Shown here piece after piece: positions 1-7,388 of a stretch of DNA of 64,000 nt. Origin of the DNA: Ferruginibacter yonginensis (GTDB lineage Bacteria; Bacteroidota; Bacteroidia; Chitinophagales; Chitinophagaceae); assembly GCF_042651465.1 (NCBI RefSeq), contig NZ_JBHSCZ010000002.1:1-64000 (forward strand), written 5' to 3'. Position numbers and translations under genes: made by a program. The notes below the pieces were generated by a model. That model searched no databases. It had not been told where the DNA came from and worked only from the letters and a program-made list of their open reading frames with translations. Position 1 is the first letter of the stretch, and each line of letters begins with the position of its first letter.

Positions 1-1
1 C

Positions 2-188
2 AACATAGCTATTGCTGCCATTGGGGCGGGACGGAATAACAATCATCGGCTGTACAAATCCAAGCAGCAGTTCGGGCGGACGGATTTCTCTTGAGCATCA
101 GTTCTAATCATCAACTTAATTTTATAATTTTAACTTCATCACCAGGCAGGACGTCGGCAAACCCAACGACCAGCAATACCCGTTCGTT
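2..188 (+). repeat. attC-like cassette recombination site 1 (family A)
   Basis: A 187-bp repeat beginning AAC and ending GTT. Its end segments TATTGCTG (near the left end) and CAGCAATA (near the right end) are complementary, so it can fold into a hairpin with a long terminal arm. The left flank lies outside the window. The right flank, GTTGTAC at 186-192, pairs with GTACAAC at 938-944 at the far end of the next cassette. Confidence 0.85.
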
Positions 189-211
189 GTACAATACCTT
201 TAACAACCACC

Positions 212-928
212 TTGCTCCCATTCAAGTTTGACATAAAACTTTTTCTATTTTTGTCGCTAGCTTTTTTTCTTTCGACTATTATTGGAACTCTTTCTCACGA
301 GTTGGGACACTATACGGTTGCAAAATCACTAGGTTACTATTCAAAAGTAAGTTATGGTTATACAATCTGGGACGACACTACTAATAGGCCTTTTATAGAT
401 TCAATTTATTCGAAATACTACAAAGAGATAGAATCTAATCAAGATTTTCCTAGAAAGAAGGAATTTGATTTGATCCAAAAAAAATATAATAAGGATGGTT
501 TTTACATTACTCTTGGTGGACCAATTCAAACTATGTTAACAGGCTCATTTGGATTTATTTTATTATTAACTCAAAAAAGAAAAATAATTGAAAGAGATCG
601 CATCAATCCTTACCAATGGTTATCTATTTTTTTATGCCTATTCTGGCTTAGACAATCGGTAAATTTTATTGTGTGGGTAATTACTTATCTTATTAATAAT
701 AAAGTATTAACAAGAAGTGATGAAATTAGAATTGCCATATCATTAAGCCTTCCAAAAGAAAGTTTAACAATTTTTACAGCTCTTGTAGGAATTGCAGTTT
801 TAATATTTGTGATATTCAAAATAATTCCAACTAAGAAAAGATTTACATTCATTTTAGCAGGACTTTTTGGAGGGACATTTGGATACTTTTTTTGGTTATT
901 TTGGATAGGGCCAAAATTAATGCCGTAA
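212..928 (+). CDS. M50-like integral membrane zinc metalloprotease (cassette 1)
   Basis: A 238-residue polytopic membrane protein. A zinc-protease motif HELGH sits at residues 29-33 inside or just after the first membrane segment, followed by about four more hydrophobic segments. A GGPIQT stretch near residue 102 sits where M50/site-2-protease relatives carry their second metal-binding region, but a clear NPDG motif is not seen. Intramembrane or membrane-proximal proteolysis is inferred from the motif; no substrate can be named. The start used is TTG at 212, 26 bp after the recombination core, because no ATG precedes the first membrane segment; the true start is uncertain. The gene fills its cassette, with 14 bp between stop and the next site. 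No promoter is visible, so transcription probably enters from upstream. Confidence 0.7.
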   Translation: MLPFKFDIKLFLFLSLAFFLSTIIGTLSHELGHYTVAKSLGYYSKVSYGYTIWDDTTNRPFIDSIYSKYYKEIESNQDFPRKKEFDLIQKKYNKDGFYITLGGPIQTMLTGSFGFILLLTQKRKIIERDRINPYQWLSIFLCLFWLRQSVNFIVWVITYLINNKVLTRSDEIRIAISLSLPKESLTIFTALVGIAVLIFVIFKIIPTKKRFTFILAGLFGGTFGYFFWLFWIGPKLMP

Positions 929-941
929 TAAGGCATCGTAC

Positions 942-1128
942 AACAAAGCTATTGCTGCCATTGGGGCTGGACGGAATAACAATCATCAGCTGTGCAAATC
1001 TAAGCAGCAGTTCGGGCGGACGGATTTCTCTTGAGCTGCATTTCTAATGATCAACTTAATTTTATAAATTTAACTTCAGCACCGGGCTAGACGTCGGCAA
1101 ACCCAACGACCAGCAATACCCGGCCGTT
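942..1128 (+). repeat. attC-like site 2 (family A)
   Basis: A 187-bp copy, AAC (942-944) to GTT (1126-1128), close in sequence to sites 1, 3, 4 and 5. The left flank closes cassette 1 with GTACAAC. The right flank opens cassette 2 with GTTGTGCGT, which pairs with ACGCACAAC ending at 1825. Confidence 0.9.
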
Positions 1129-1163
1129 GTGCGTCACTTTAGACAGACCGTTCAATAACAAAA

Positions 1164-1808
1164 ATGTACAGACTTAAAAATCTTTTTTACTTCAGTCTTA
1201 TCTGTTTTGTCTTGACAGCTTGTAATGAACAGGCACAATATAACCAACAAACTTCTTCTAAGGTTGACACAACTCAATTTACAACAAACGCAAAACATTG
1301 CGTTTATTCTGACGATACTTCTCAACTTTGTAAATGCACGGCTGAGTATGCACTTAAAGACAGCTTTAAACTGACACATATTAAAGACCAATTTTATAGA
1401 AGTAAAACGGGACATCTTTATGAAAAGACAATCGCAACAAAAGAAGTGCAAGGTCAAGACACATTGGTTGATGTAACTTATTTTAATGGATACTTTTCAC
1501 AAGAGGTTGACCCGTTAACTTTTGCACCGCTTGACGGTTGGTATTCAAAAGACAAAAACTATGTTTACTATTATAGACCTGTCAGCGGTGCTATGCAAAT
1601 TTCAAAAATTGACATGGCAGACAGCAAGACTTTCAAAATACTTGCAGGACATTATAAATATGCAATGGACAAAAATTTTTTCTATGACGAAACCCAAACC
1701 ATTAAAGGTTTTATACCAAACAAAACCAATTTAAAAACCGACAACAAAGGACGAATAATTGAAATGACTTGCAATAACAAGACTTATAAACTTGAAATTT
1801 CGAAATAG
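1164..1808 (+). CDS. DKNYY-family lipoprotein (cassette 2)
   Basis: A 214-residue exported lipoprotein. The N-terminus has a hydrophobic signal and the lipobox LTAC with Cys at residue 20. The C-terminal half contains the spaced motifs KDKNYVYYY and MDKNFFYDE, recognisable as the DKNYY repeat family, which is found in bacterial surface proteins of unknown biochemical role. The ATG at 1164 lies 36 bp after the recombination core and gives an intact signal peptide. Asp codons are visibly GAC-rich compared with the chromosomal genes to the right, suggesting foreign origin. The stop lies 14 bp before the next site. Function unknown; probably anchored in a membrane facing the periplasm or exterior. 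Confidence 0.75.
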   Translation: MYRLKNLFYFSLICFVLTACNEQAQYNQQTSSKVDTTQFTTNAKHCVYSDDTSQLCKCTAEYALKDSFKLTHIKDQFYRSKTGHLYEKTIATKEVQGQDTLVDVTYFNGYFSQEVDPLTFAPLDGWYSKDKNYVYYYRPVSGAMQISKIDMADSKTFKILAGHYKYAMDKNFFYDETQTIKGFIPNKTNLKTDNKGRIIEMTCNNKTYKLEISK

Positions 1809-1822
1809 AAAAGCGAACGCAC

Positions 1823-2009
1823 AACAAAGCTATTGCTGCCATTGGGGCGGGACGGAATAACAATCAGCAGTTGTACAAATCCAAGCAGCAGTTCGGGCGG
1901 ACGGATTTCTCTTGAGCTGCATTTATAATCATCAACTTTATTTTATAAATTTAACTTCAACACCGGGCTGGACGTCGGCAAACCCAACGACCAGCAATAC
2001 CCGTCCGTT
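1823..2009 (+). repeat. attC-like site 3 (family A)
   Basis: A 187-bp copy from AAC (1823-1825) to GTT (2007-2009). The right flank GTTGGCTGCC (2007-2016) is the exact reverse complement of GGCAGCCAAC (2799-2808) at the other end of cassette 3. Beyond it come an A/C mismatch and a further TTAA/TTAA match. Confidence 0.9.
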
Positions 2010-2038
2010 GGCTGCCATTAATTCAAACACCATAAAAC

Positions 2039-2797
2039 TTGAACCTTTTGAAAATTTTATTACGACTTACTCTTTTGTTTTCAATTTTCTTCTGTTCTTG
2101 CAAACCTAAACACCAAGGAGAGAAAAAGACAGGACTGCTATCAAATTTGGTAAGCATTACAGATAATGAGGACAGAGGAATTAAAGAAATTATTGCATTT
2201 TATGGTGGCCAATGTGAATATGGAGTTGAAAAAAAAGTCTATACAAACAAAGCCAATGAAAGCAATTTTTGGCTCAAATTAAGTAAAAGCGCTTCAATTG
2301 ATAGTTTAGCAAAAGTTCCTGAATTGCATTGCTCAAATATTGTATATATCTTGTATAAGAACTTAGACAAGGAAAAAAACAATTATAACCATATTGAAAG
2401 TGAATTAATTTTTGGTGATGGTGGGACTATGAAATCTAGTTTTACAATAGCCCAACTTGAAAAGGTAAAATCAAAAATTCAACTAGTTGACAAAATTGTG
2501 AGCCTCATATAAGATAAAAAATTCAACGACATAAAGAATTACTTAATTGTCGACACAGCATTATTTAAATATGACAAAGAAATATTAATTTCAAACTTGG
2601 AAAAAGCCGAACCTGAATTTGGTAATGCCTCAGACTTTATTCCATACGGATTTAAATTTTCAAAAGTTGAAAACGGTCAAGAGATACTTCATATATCTGG
2701 TTTAATAAAAAGAGATAAACAAAGTAACTACTTTAGCGTAGACCTTAACCCAAATAGTTTAAAAGACGAGATATATTCTTTGGACTATCAACTTTAA
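2039..2797 (+). pseudogene. lipoprotein gene interrupted by one in-frame stop (cassette 3)
   Basis: Translation from TTG at 2039 gives a lipoprotein signal with lipobox FCSC and about 157 residues, ending at a TAA at 2510-2512. The same frame is open on the far side for 94 more codons, to the TAA at 2795-2797, only 8 bp before the next site. The second part has no obvious start codon of its own apart from a late TTG at 2597. The simplest reading is a roughly 250-residue lipoprotein split by a single nonsense change; a functional short protein cannot be excluded. No family was recognised. The cassette-end pairing is intact, so the cassette itself could still move. Confidence 0.6.
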
Positions 2798-2805
2798 CGG
2801 CAGCC

Positions 2806-2992
2806 AACAAAGCTATTGCTGCCATTGGGGCTGGACGGAATTACAATCATCGGCTGTAAAATTCCAGGCAGTAGTTCGGGCGGACGGATTTCTCTTGAGC
2901 TTCAGTTCTAATCATCAACTTTATTTTATAAATTTAATTTCAGCACCGGGCAGGAAGTCGGCAAACCCAACAACCAGCAATACCCGGCCGTT
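2806..2992 (+). repeat. attC-like site 4 (family A)
   Basis: A 187-bp copy from AAC (2806-2808) to GTT (2990-2992). The right flank GTTGGTAGCA (2990-2999) is exactly complementary to TGCTACCAAC (3679-3688), followed by A/C and then TTTT/AAAA. Confidence 0.9.
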
Positions 2993-3030
2993 GGTAGCAA
3001 TTTTAAACAGACTACATTCTTTCAAACAAA

Positions 3031-3666
3031 ATGAAGACTCAATCAATCGTAATTGGACTTATCGCTACCGTTGTAATTCTGTATTTTATTTGGACAAAAT
3101 TCAAAAATCAAAAGCATCAGACTGACACAGATACATCCAAACAATCAACAGAACTTTTACCAACACAAGAAAAGCAAAATGATAAACTCGTAATTGTAAA
3201 AAATGTTAGTTACACAGACTTACAGACAATCCTAACAGGATTTTGCAATATGTACAACAAAGAACGTTACCAAGCTCGACCAAGACTTACTAAAATAACA
3301 GAAAGTGAATTTGCTATTACATTTCCCTTTGATATAGACTTTATAATTTTTTGTTACTTCATCAACTATGTTCATTATCCAATGGACTTTGACAAAACTT
3401 TTTATGTTACAGGTTGGACAACGACAAAAAGTGGAGACAATTGGATAACAGAGAAAAGTGCAAACAAAAAAGTAATGCTTTTTATTCCATCTGACGACAC
3501 AGACCACGACAATGTTTATATGACTACGATTGACAGTATTGGTTTTAAACTTGGCTTTGCAATTGGTGAAGAAAAACAAATGTTAAACGAACCAAAAAAG
3601 AAATTTAGTTCTCCGACAATTGATATTTTAGAATTAACAAACCTAGTGCACAAAGACTTCAAATAG
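3031..3666 (+). CDS. membrane-anchored protein of unknown function (cassette 4)
   Basis: A 211-residue protein with a single N-terminal membrane segment (about residues 5-22, IVIGLIATVVILYFIW) followed by a basic patch and a polar Thr/Gln-rich linker. A globular domain of roughly 150 residues follows, with many aromatic residues. It is probably a signal-anchor protein facing the periplasm. No catalytic motif or named family was recognised. ATG at 3031 lies 41 bp after the recombination core. The stop is 20 bp before the next site. Asp codons are mainly GAC, as in cassettes 2, 5 and 10. Confidence 0.7.
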   Translation: MKTQSIVIGLIATVVILYFIWTKFKNQKHQTDTDTSKQSTELLPTQEKQNDKLVIVKNVSYTDLQTILTGFCNMYNKERYQARPRLTKITESEFAITFPFDIDFIIFCYFINYVHYPMDFDKTFYVTGWTTTKSGDNWITEKSANKKVMLFIPSDDTDHDNVYMTTIDSIGFKLGFAIGEEKQMLNEPKKKFSSPTIDILELTNLVHKDFK

Positions 3667-3685
3667 CTACGAAAAAACTGCTACC

Positions 3686-3872
3686 AACAAAGCTATTGCT
3701 GCCATTGGGGCTGGACGGAATAACAATCATCGGCTGTACAAATCCTAGCAGCGGTTCGGGCGGACGGATTTCTCTTGAGCTGCATCTCTAATCATCAACA
3801 TTATTCTATAAATTTAACTTCAGCACCGGGCAGGACGTCGGCAAACCCAACGACCAGCAATACCCGGTCGTT
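3686..3872 (+). repeat. attC-like site 5 (family A)
   Basis: A 187-bp copy from AAC (3686-3688) to GTT (3870-3872). The right flank GTTGTAGGCA (3870-3879) is exactly complementary to TGCCTACAAC (4993-5002), followed by A/C and TTTT/AAAA. Cassette 10 uses the same 10-base end. Confidence 0.9.
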
Positions 3873-3900
3873 GTAGGCAATTTTTGACAGCCCCTAATTT

Positions 3901-4989
3901 ATGAGACAAATTTTCGGACGACTAACAGCAGAACTAACAAAACACACGACACCAAAAACTGTTGGGTCAGACAATGGATTTCCTATTTCAACCTTCAGGC
4001 ACTTAGTTGAACAAGTAGCAAAACTTTCCTACCTAAATAAAGACTACCTGCTTTTTTTTCGAGGGCAGAAAAGCGACTATAAAAACACATATAACAATTC
4101 AACCTTCTACCCGACAATTTACAGAAGTGAATATTTGACACAGCAAGAATTGGATTTCAGGTTTGACAAACTGAATAGTGCAAGTAAGATATTAAGTGAA
4201 TTGTTGACAGAAAATAAAATTGAGGGTGCAAATGAAATTCAAAGAAAGAAATTAATTCAATGGAGCTTATTACAACACTATGAAGTAACAGAAACACCGC
4301 TAATTGACGTAACCCAGTCTTTAAGAGTGGCTTGTTCGTTTGCACAATTAGCAAATAAAGAAAAAAGTGCATTCATTTACGTCTTTGGACTTCCGTATTA
4401 TTCAAACAGAATTTCTGTAAACTCAGAACACGATTTAATTAATATTAGGCTTCTTAGCATTTGTCCACCACAAGCATTACGACCTTATTTTCAAGAAGGA
4501 TACTTAGTTGGTACAGACGATATAACAAATGAATATTCAAACAAAGGGGAACTTGACTTAAATAATAGGCTAATAGCAAAATTTGAAATTCCAAACACAG
4601 AGAGATTTTGGGGTAAAGATTTCAATAGAATTCCTGAAAGTGCATTATATCCAAAGGGCGACACAATCGAAAAAATTTGTAAAGAAATAGGTCAAGAATT
4701 AGTAACTGATATAGCACCTGCAAACATTGGCGACTTCTTGAAATTGTGGACAGAGTTTGAACAAATTATTTTAACTGATGCAAGACAATTTAATAGAGCA
4801 GTTCACAATATGAGAGACGCTCTACTAACCTTAATGAAAAATCGGGATTACAAATATGGACTGTTGAAAGAGTTTGATTATCTAAGAATGTTTAGAAACA
4901 AACTTGTTCATAATCCGACAGGAATTTCAAATGAAGAGTTACGACGAAACACAGAAAATTTGCGGCAGATAAAAAATCAATACCAATAA
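3901..4989 (+). CDS. FRG domain protein with C-terminal HEPN-like RNase motif (cassette 5)
   Basis: A 362-residue cytoplasmic protein. The N-terminal two thirds match the FRG domain: FFRGQ at residues 52-56, LLQHY at about 123-127 and LIDVT at 134-138, the equivalent of the family's QHYG...LLDWT segment. The last 90 residues are helical and end with RNKLVH at 332-337, an R-x4-H arrangement typical of HEPN ribonucleases. FRG proteins are often found near phage-defence genes; HEPN domains act as RNases in toxin-antitoxin and abortive-infection systems. A phage-defence or growth-arrest role is therefore inferred, not shown. The FRG motif has QHYE where G is usual. ATG at 3901 follows the recombination core by 31 bp. 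No antitoxin partner is encoded beside it. Confidence 0.75.
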   Translation: MRQIFGRLTAELTKHTTPKTVGSDNGFPISTFRHLVEQVAKLSYLNKDYLLFFRGQKSDYKNTYNNSTFYPTIYRSEYLTQQELDFRFDKLNSASKILSELLTENKIEGANEIQRKKLIQWSLLQHYEVTETPLIDVTQSLRVACSFAQLANKEKSAFIYVFGLPYYSNRISVNSEHDLINIRLLSICPPQALRPYFQEGYLVGTDDITNEYSNKGELDLNNRLIAKFEIPNTERFWGKDFNRIPESALYPKGDTIEKICKEIGQELVTDIAPANIGDFLKLWTEFEQIILTDARQFNRAVHNMRDALLTLMKNRDYKYGLLKEFDYLRMFRNKLVHNPTGISNEELRRNTENLRQIKNQYQ

Positions 4990-4999
4990 AACTGCCTAC

Positions 5000-5189
5000 A
5001 ACATTGGTATTGCCAATAGTGGGGCTTGACATTGGAGCAATCAGCAGCCGTAATTCTTTTGTACTGTGGTTCGGGGCTCGACGAATAAAGCCCAGCTTTA
5101 GGTCTTAATATTTAACTTTATCAAAAAGCCAGGCAGCGGTTCCGGCGGACGAAATCCTATTTCCCCACCATCGGCAATACCTGCTCGTT
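5000..5189 (+). repeat. attC-like site 6 (family C, divergent)
   Basis: A 190-bp site with the same design but different sequence. It starts AACATTGGTATTGCC and ends GGCAATACCTGCTCGTT, so GGTATTGCC pairs with GGCAATACC. The left flank pairs exactly with the start of cassette 5. The right flank GTTAGCT (5187-5193) pairs with AGCTAAC (5368-5374). Confidence 0.8.
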
Positions 5190-5371
5190 AGCTCCAATGC
5201 CGCTGCGGCGCAAGGCCAAACATCGGTAGTTAGAAAGGAAGCATTAAACAATTTACTTGGGAATATTTTTTGTTGCTTTTGTACATAGCCGAGCAAGGAT
5301 AGTTTAATATTAGTTGTAGTTTATTACTGTTGGACGCAGCAGGTGTATGACACTTTGTTGGCACATAAGCT
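5190..5371 (+). other. mini-cassette without a recognisable gene (cassette 6)
   Basis: About 185 bp between two recombination sites, with no ORF longer than about 10 codons on the + strand. The ends obey the cassette rule: GTTAGCT pairs with AGCTAAC, then three mismatches, the usual A/C at position 11, and TGCC against GGCA. A short GC-rich hairpin, GCCGCTGCGGC, lies near 5199. The insert could encode a small RNA, carry a promoter, or be an empty remnant; nothing in the sequence decides. Confidence 0.6.
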
Positions 5372-5557
5372 AACATCGGTATTTGCAAAATCTGGGCTGG
5401 ACGAATAAGTCATCGGCTAGAAGAGTTCTAATTAGCAGTTGTTCGGGCTGGACGTTACTAATCAACTAATTTTCTTAATTTCATCATCAACAACAAACCA
5501 GCATCGGTCGGGCAGACGGAACTCGAAATTCCCAGTCTTCGCAAATACCCGGCCGTT
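5372..5557 (+). repeat. attC-like site 7 (family B)
   Basis: A 186-bp site of a second family. The left arm contains GGTATTTGC, then AAAATCTGGG; the right arm has CCCAGTCTTCGCAAATACC before GGCCGTT. The arms form a long imperfect stem with unpaired bases, the clearest hairpin of the array. The right flank GTTGGCAGTA (5555-5564) pairs exactly with TACTGCCAAC (6212-6221). Confidence 0.85.
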
Positions 5558-5578
5558 GGCAGTAATACGAAAGCCTCT

Positions 5579-6205
5579 ATGCATAATCAAAAAACGATTT
5601 TGACAATTTTCCTTCTATTAACTTTTACAATAACTTATGGACAGAAAAAATTTAAAGTAGTAGAAAAGGAAACCGAAACATGGAGAAGTATTTATTATTT
5701 GGTAGATATAAATGGTAAAACATTTCGACAACTTGACACTTCAAAATATTACACCTGTTTCACTATTAACGGTTATGGATACTTTGCAATATTTGGGAAG
5801 AAAGACTTTAAAGGTTGGGCTGCTATTGATGCTGATGAAAATGTATTATTTAATGTTTACAATACAAGTTTTGGTGAACCGACTCCAGATAATATTATAG
5901 AAAATAAAATTAGAATTGTTGACAGTGCTAATTTAATTGGTTTTGCAAACAACAAAGGGAAGATAATTATCAAACCAACGTATGAAATTGCAACTTCATT
6001 CCATAATGGAAAGGCAATAGTTGGACAAAGTTGTACAAAGAAACTTTGGGGTGACGGACATTTAAAAGAAAGCGACTGTCACCATTATTCTATTATTTGT
6101 AAAAAACACGGATTTATAAATGCAAAAGGAGAAATAAAAAAAATTGGAAATTATTCCTTTGAGCAAATAGCAAAAGAAATTAATTGGAAAGAAACAGAAG
6201 AATAG
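5579..6205 (+). CDS. secreted WG-repeat protein (cassette 7)
   Basis: A 208-residue exported protein. The signal peptide ends near TYGQ at residue 22. Two or three WG-type repeat units are visible: KGWAAIDADENVLF (residues about 80-93), LIGFANNKGKIIIKP (about 120-135) and HGFINAKGEIKK near the C-terminus. WG repeats form small beta-rich modules found in many exported Bacteroidota proteins; their function is generally unknown. ATG at 5579 is 24 bp after the recombination core and the stop is 13 bp before the next site. It could be a surface binding protein, but no ligand can be inferred. Confidence 0.75.
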   Translation: MHNQKTILTIFLLLTFTITYGQKKFKVVEKETETWRSIYYLVDINGKTFRQLDTSKYYTCFTINGYGYFAIFGKKDFKGWAAIDADENVLFNVYNTSFGEPTPDNIIENKIRIVDSANLIGFANNKGKIIIKPTYEIATSFHNGKAIVGQSCTKKLWGDGHLKESDCHHYSIICKKHGFINAKGEIKKIGNYSFEQIAKEINWKETEE

Positions 6206-6218
6206 AATTACTACTGCC

Positions 6219-6406
6219 AACAAAGCTATTGCTGGCATTGGGGCTGGACGGAATAACAATCATCAGCTGTACAAATCCAAGCAGCAGTTCGGGCGGACGG
6301 ATTTCTCATGAACATCAGTTCTATTCATCAACATTATTTTATAAATTTAACTTCAGCACCGGGCAGGACGTCGGCAAACCCCAACGACCAGCAATACCAG
6401 TCCGTT
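6219..6406 (+). repeat. attC-like site 8 (family A)
   Basis: A 188-bp copy from AAC (6219-6221) to GTT (6404-6406), with one extra C in the CCCCAACGACC segment. The right flank GTTGCCTGCT (6404-6413) pairs exactly with AGCAGGCAAC (7170-7179), then A/C, then TGTT/AACA. Confidence 0.9.
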
Positions 6407-6454
6407 GCCTGCTATGTTAAAACAGCATTCCGTTTCAAAACATAAATCCTGAAA

Positions 6455-7165
6455 ATGCGAATTCTTTTATTTTTCTGTATCATCATTTGGATAAGTTGTT
6501 CAGGACAACAAACTAAAGTTGGACAAACTCAAATTGACACAGCAAAATTGTTTGACCCAAGACCAGAAAAATTAGAGGTTAATTTTATGCCTCTTGACAT
6601 TTACAAAAATTGTATAGAAATAAAGGAAGGGTATTTCGTAATTGTTATTAATGAAATCCAAAATCGATTCGACACAGAAAGTGAACTTTCAAACTACATT
6701 AAGACACACACTGACGAAATAAACAAAAGGAAAATTTATGTTCTTTATGACAGCAGTGTTAGCTTTAAACAAATTGTCTCGATACTTGCTTTATTAAAAA
6801 ATAATAAGTTAGACAATTACCGTGTAATTGATATGGACACCTTTTTCAGTTCTCCACCACCTGCAATTGTGCAAGCACCGACTTTAGTTTCTAACAAAAT
6901 AGATGAAAATGATTCAACGAATTTCATTATAACAATTTTGGAAAAAGGTATCAGAGTCAATCACTTAAAGACAATCACTAATTTTGTAAACGCTTCAGGA
7001 CTTGACAATTTTATTACGAAACATAAAACCGAAATTGATAGTACAAAGATTTTTGTAGCTTCTACTGCCATGACACCTTACACAAGATTTAAACTTGTAA
7101 AAGAAGTTCTTAAAAAACACCAGTATTTTGTCTTCAAAATTGTTGTAGACAAGCAAAACGAATAA
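6455..7165 (+). CDS. lipoprotein with two ExbD/TolR-like periplasmic domains (cassette 8)
   Basis: A 236-residue lipoprotein with lipobox ISCS (Cys near residue 15). Two similar segments follow: one around residues 60-130 (DEINKRKIYVLYDSSVSFKQ, then a helix and VID) and one around 165-232 (KIFVASTAMTPYTRFKLVKE). Each resembles the periplasmic domain of ExbD/TolR, which couples proton flow to outer-membrane transport, but the usual N-terminal transmembrane helix with its essential Asp is missing and is replaced by a lipid anchor. It may bind the partner of an ExbBD complex or the cell wall; this is inference. ATG at 6455 is 51 bp after the recombination core. The stop is 12 bp before the next site. 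Confidence 0.6.
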   Translation: MRILLFFCIIIWISCSGQQTKVGQTQIDTAKLFDPRPEKLEVNFMPLDIYKNCIEIKEGYFVIVINEIQNRFDTESELSNYIKTHTDEINKRKIYVLYDSSVSFKQIVSILALLKNNKLDNYRVIDMDTFFSSPPPAIVQAPTLVSNKIDENDSTNFIITILEKGIRVNHLKTITNFVNASGLDNFITKHKTEIDSTKIFVASTAMTPYTRFKLVKEVLKKHQYFVFKIVVDKQNE

Positions 7166-7176
7166 ACACAGCAGGC

Positions 7177-7363
7177 AACAAAGCTATTGCTGCCATTGGG
7201 GCAGGACGGAATAACAATCAACAGCTGTACAATTCCAAGCAGCAGTTCAGGCGGACGGATTTCTCTTGAGCGACATCACTAATCATCAACTTTATTTTAT
7301 AAATTTAACTTCAGCACCGGGCAGGACGTCGGCAAACCCAACGACCAGCAATACCCGGTCGTT
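7177..7363 (+). repeat. attC-like site 9 (family A)
   Basis: A 187-bp copy from AAC (7177-7179) to GTT (7361-7363). The right flank GTTAGCGGAT (7361-7370) pairs exactly with ATCCGCTAAC (8388-8397), followed by A/C and TTT/AAA. Confidence 0.9.
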
Positions 7364-7388
7364 AGCGGATATTTAAATAAACATCACA

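Noticed and set aside
2..188. Repeats as simple transcription terminators
   Set aside because: They are far longer than terminators, lack a T-run after the stem, and their outer stems pair across genes.
1080..1110. Promoter inside each family A site (TAAATTTA in the AT-rich interior)
   Set aside because: One base off TAnnTTTG and no -33 box at correct spacing; possible but too weak to list.
1912..2109. ORF inside and beyond recombination sites (similar ones at 2895-3125, 6184-6420, 9257-9505 and 12494-12700)
   Set aside because: These run through the repeats in the same frame in several copies and merely reflect repeat conservation; the cassette genes start later or in another frame.
5105..5296. 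63-codon ORF on the - strand over the mini-cassette
   Set aside because: Most of it lies within site 6, it has no start context or family, and it runs against the array direction.
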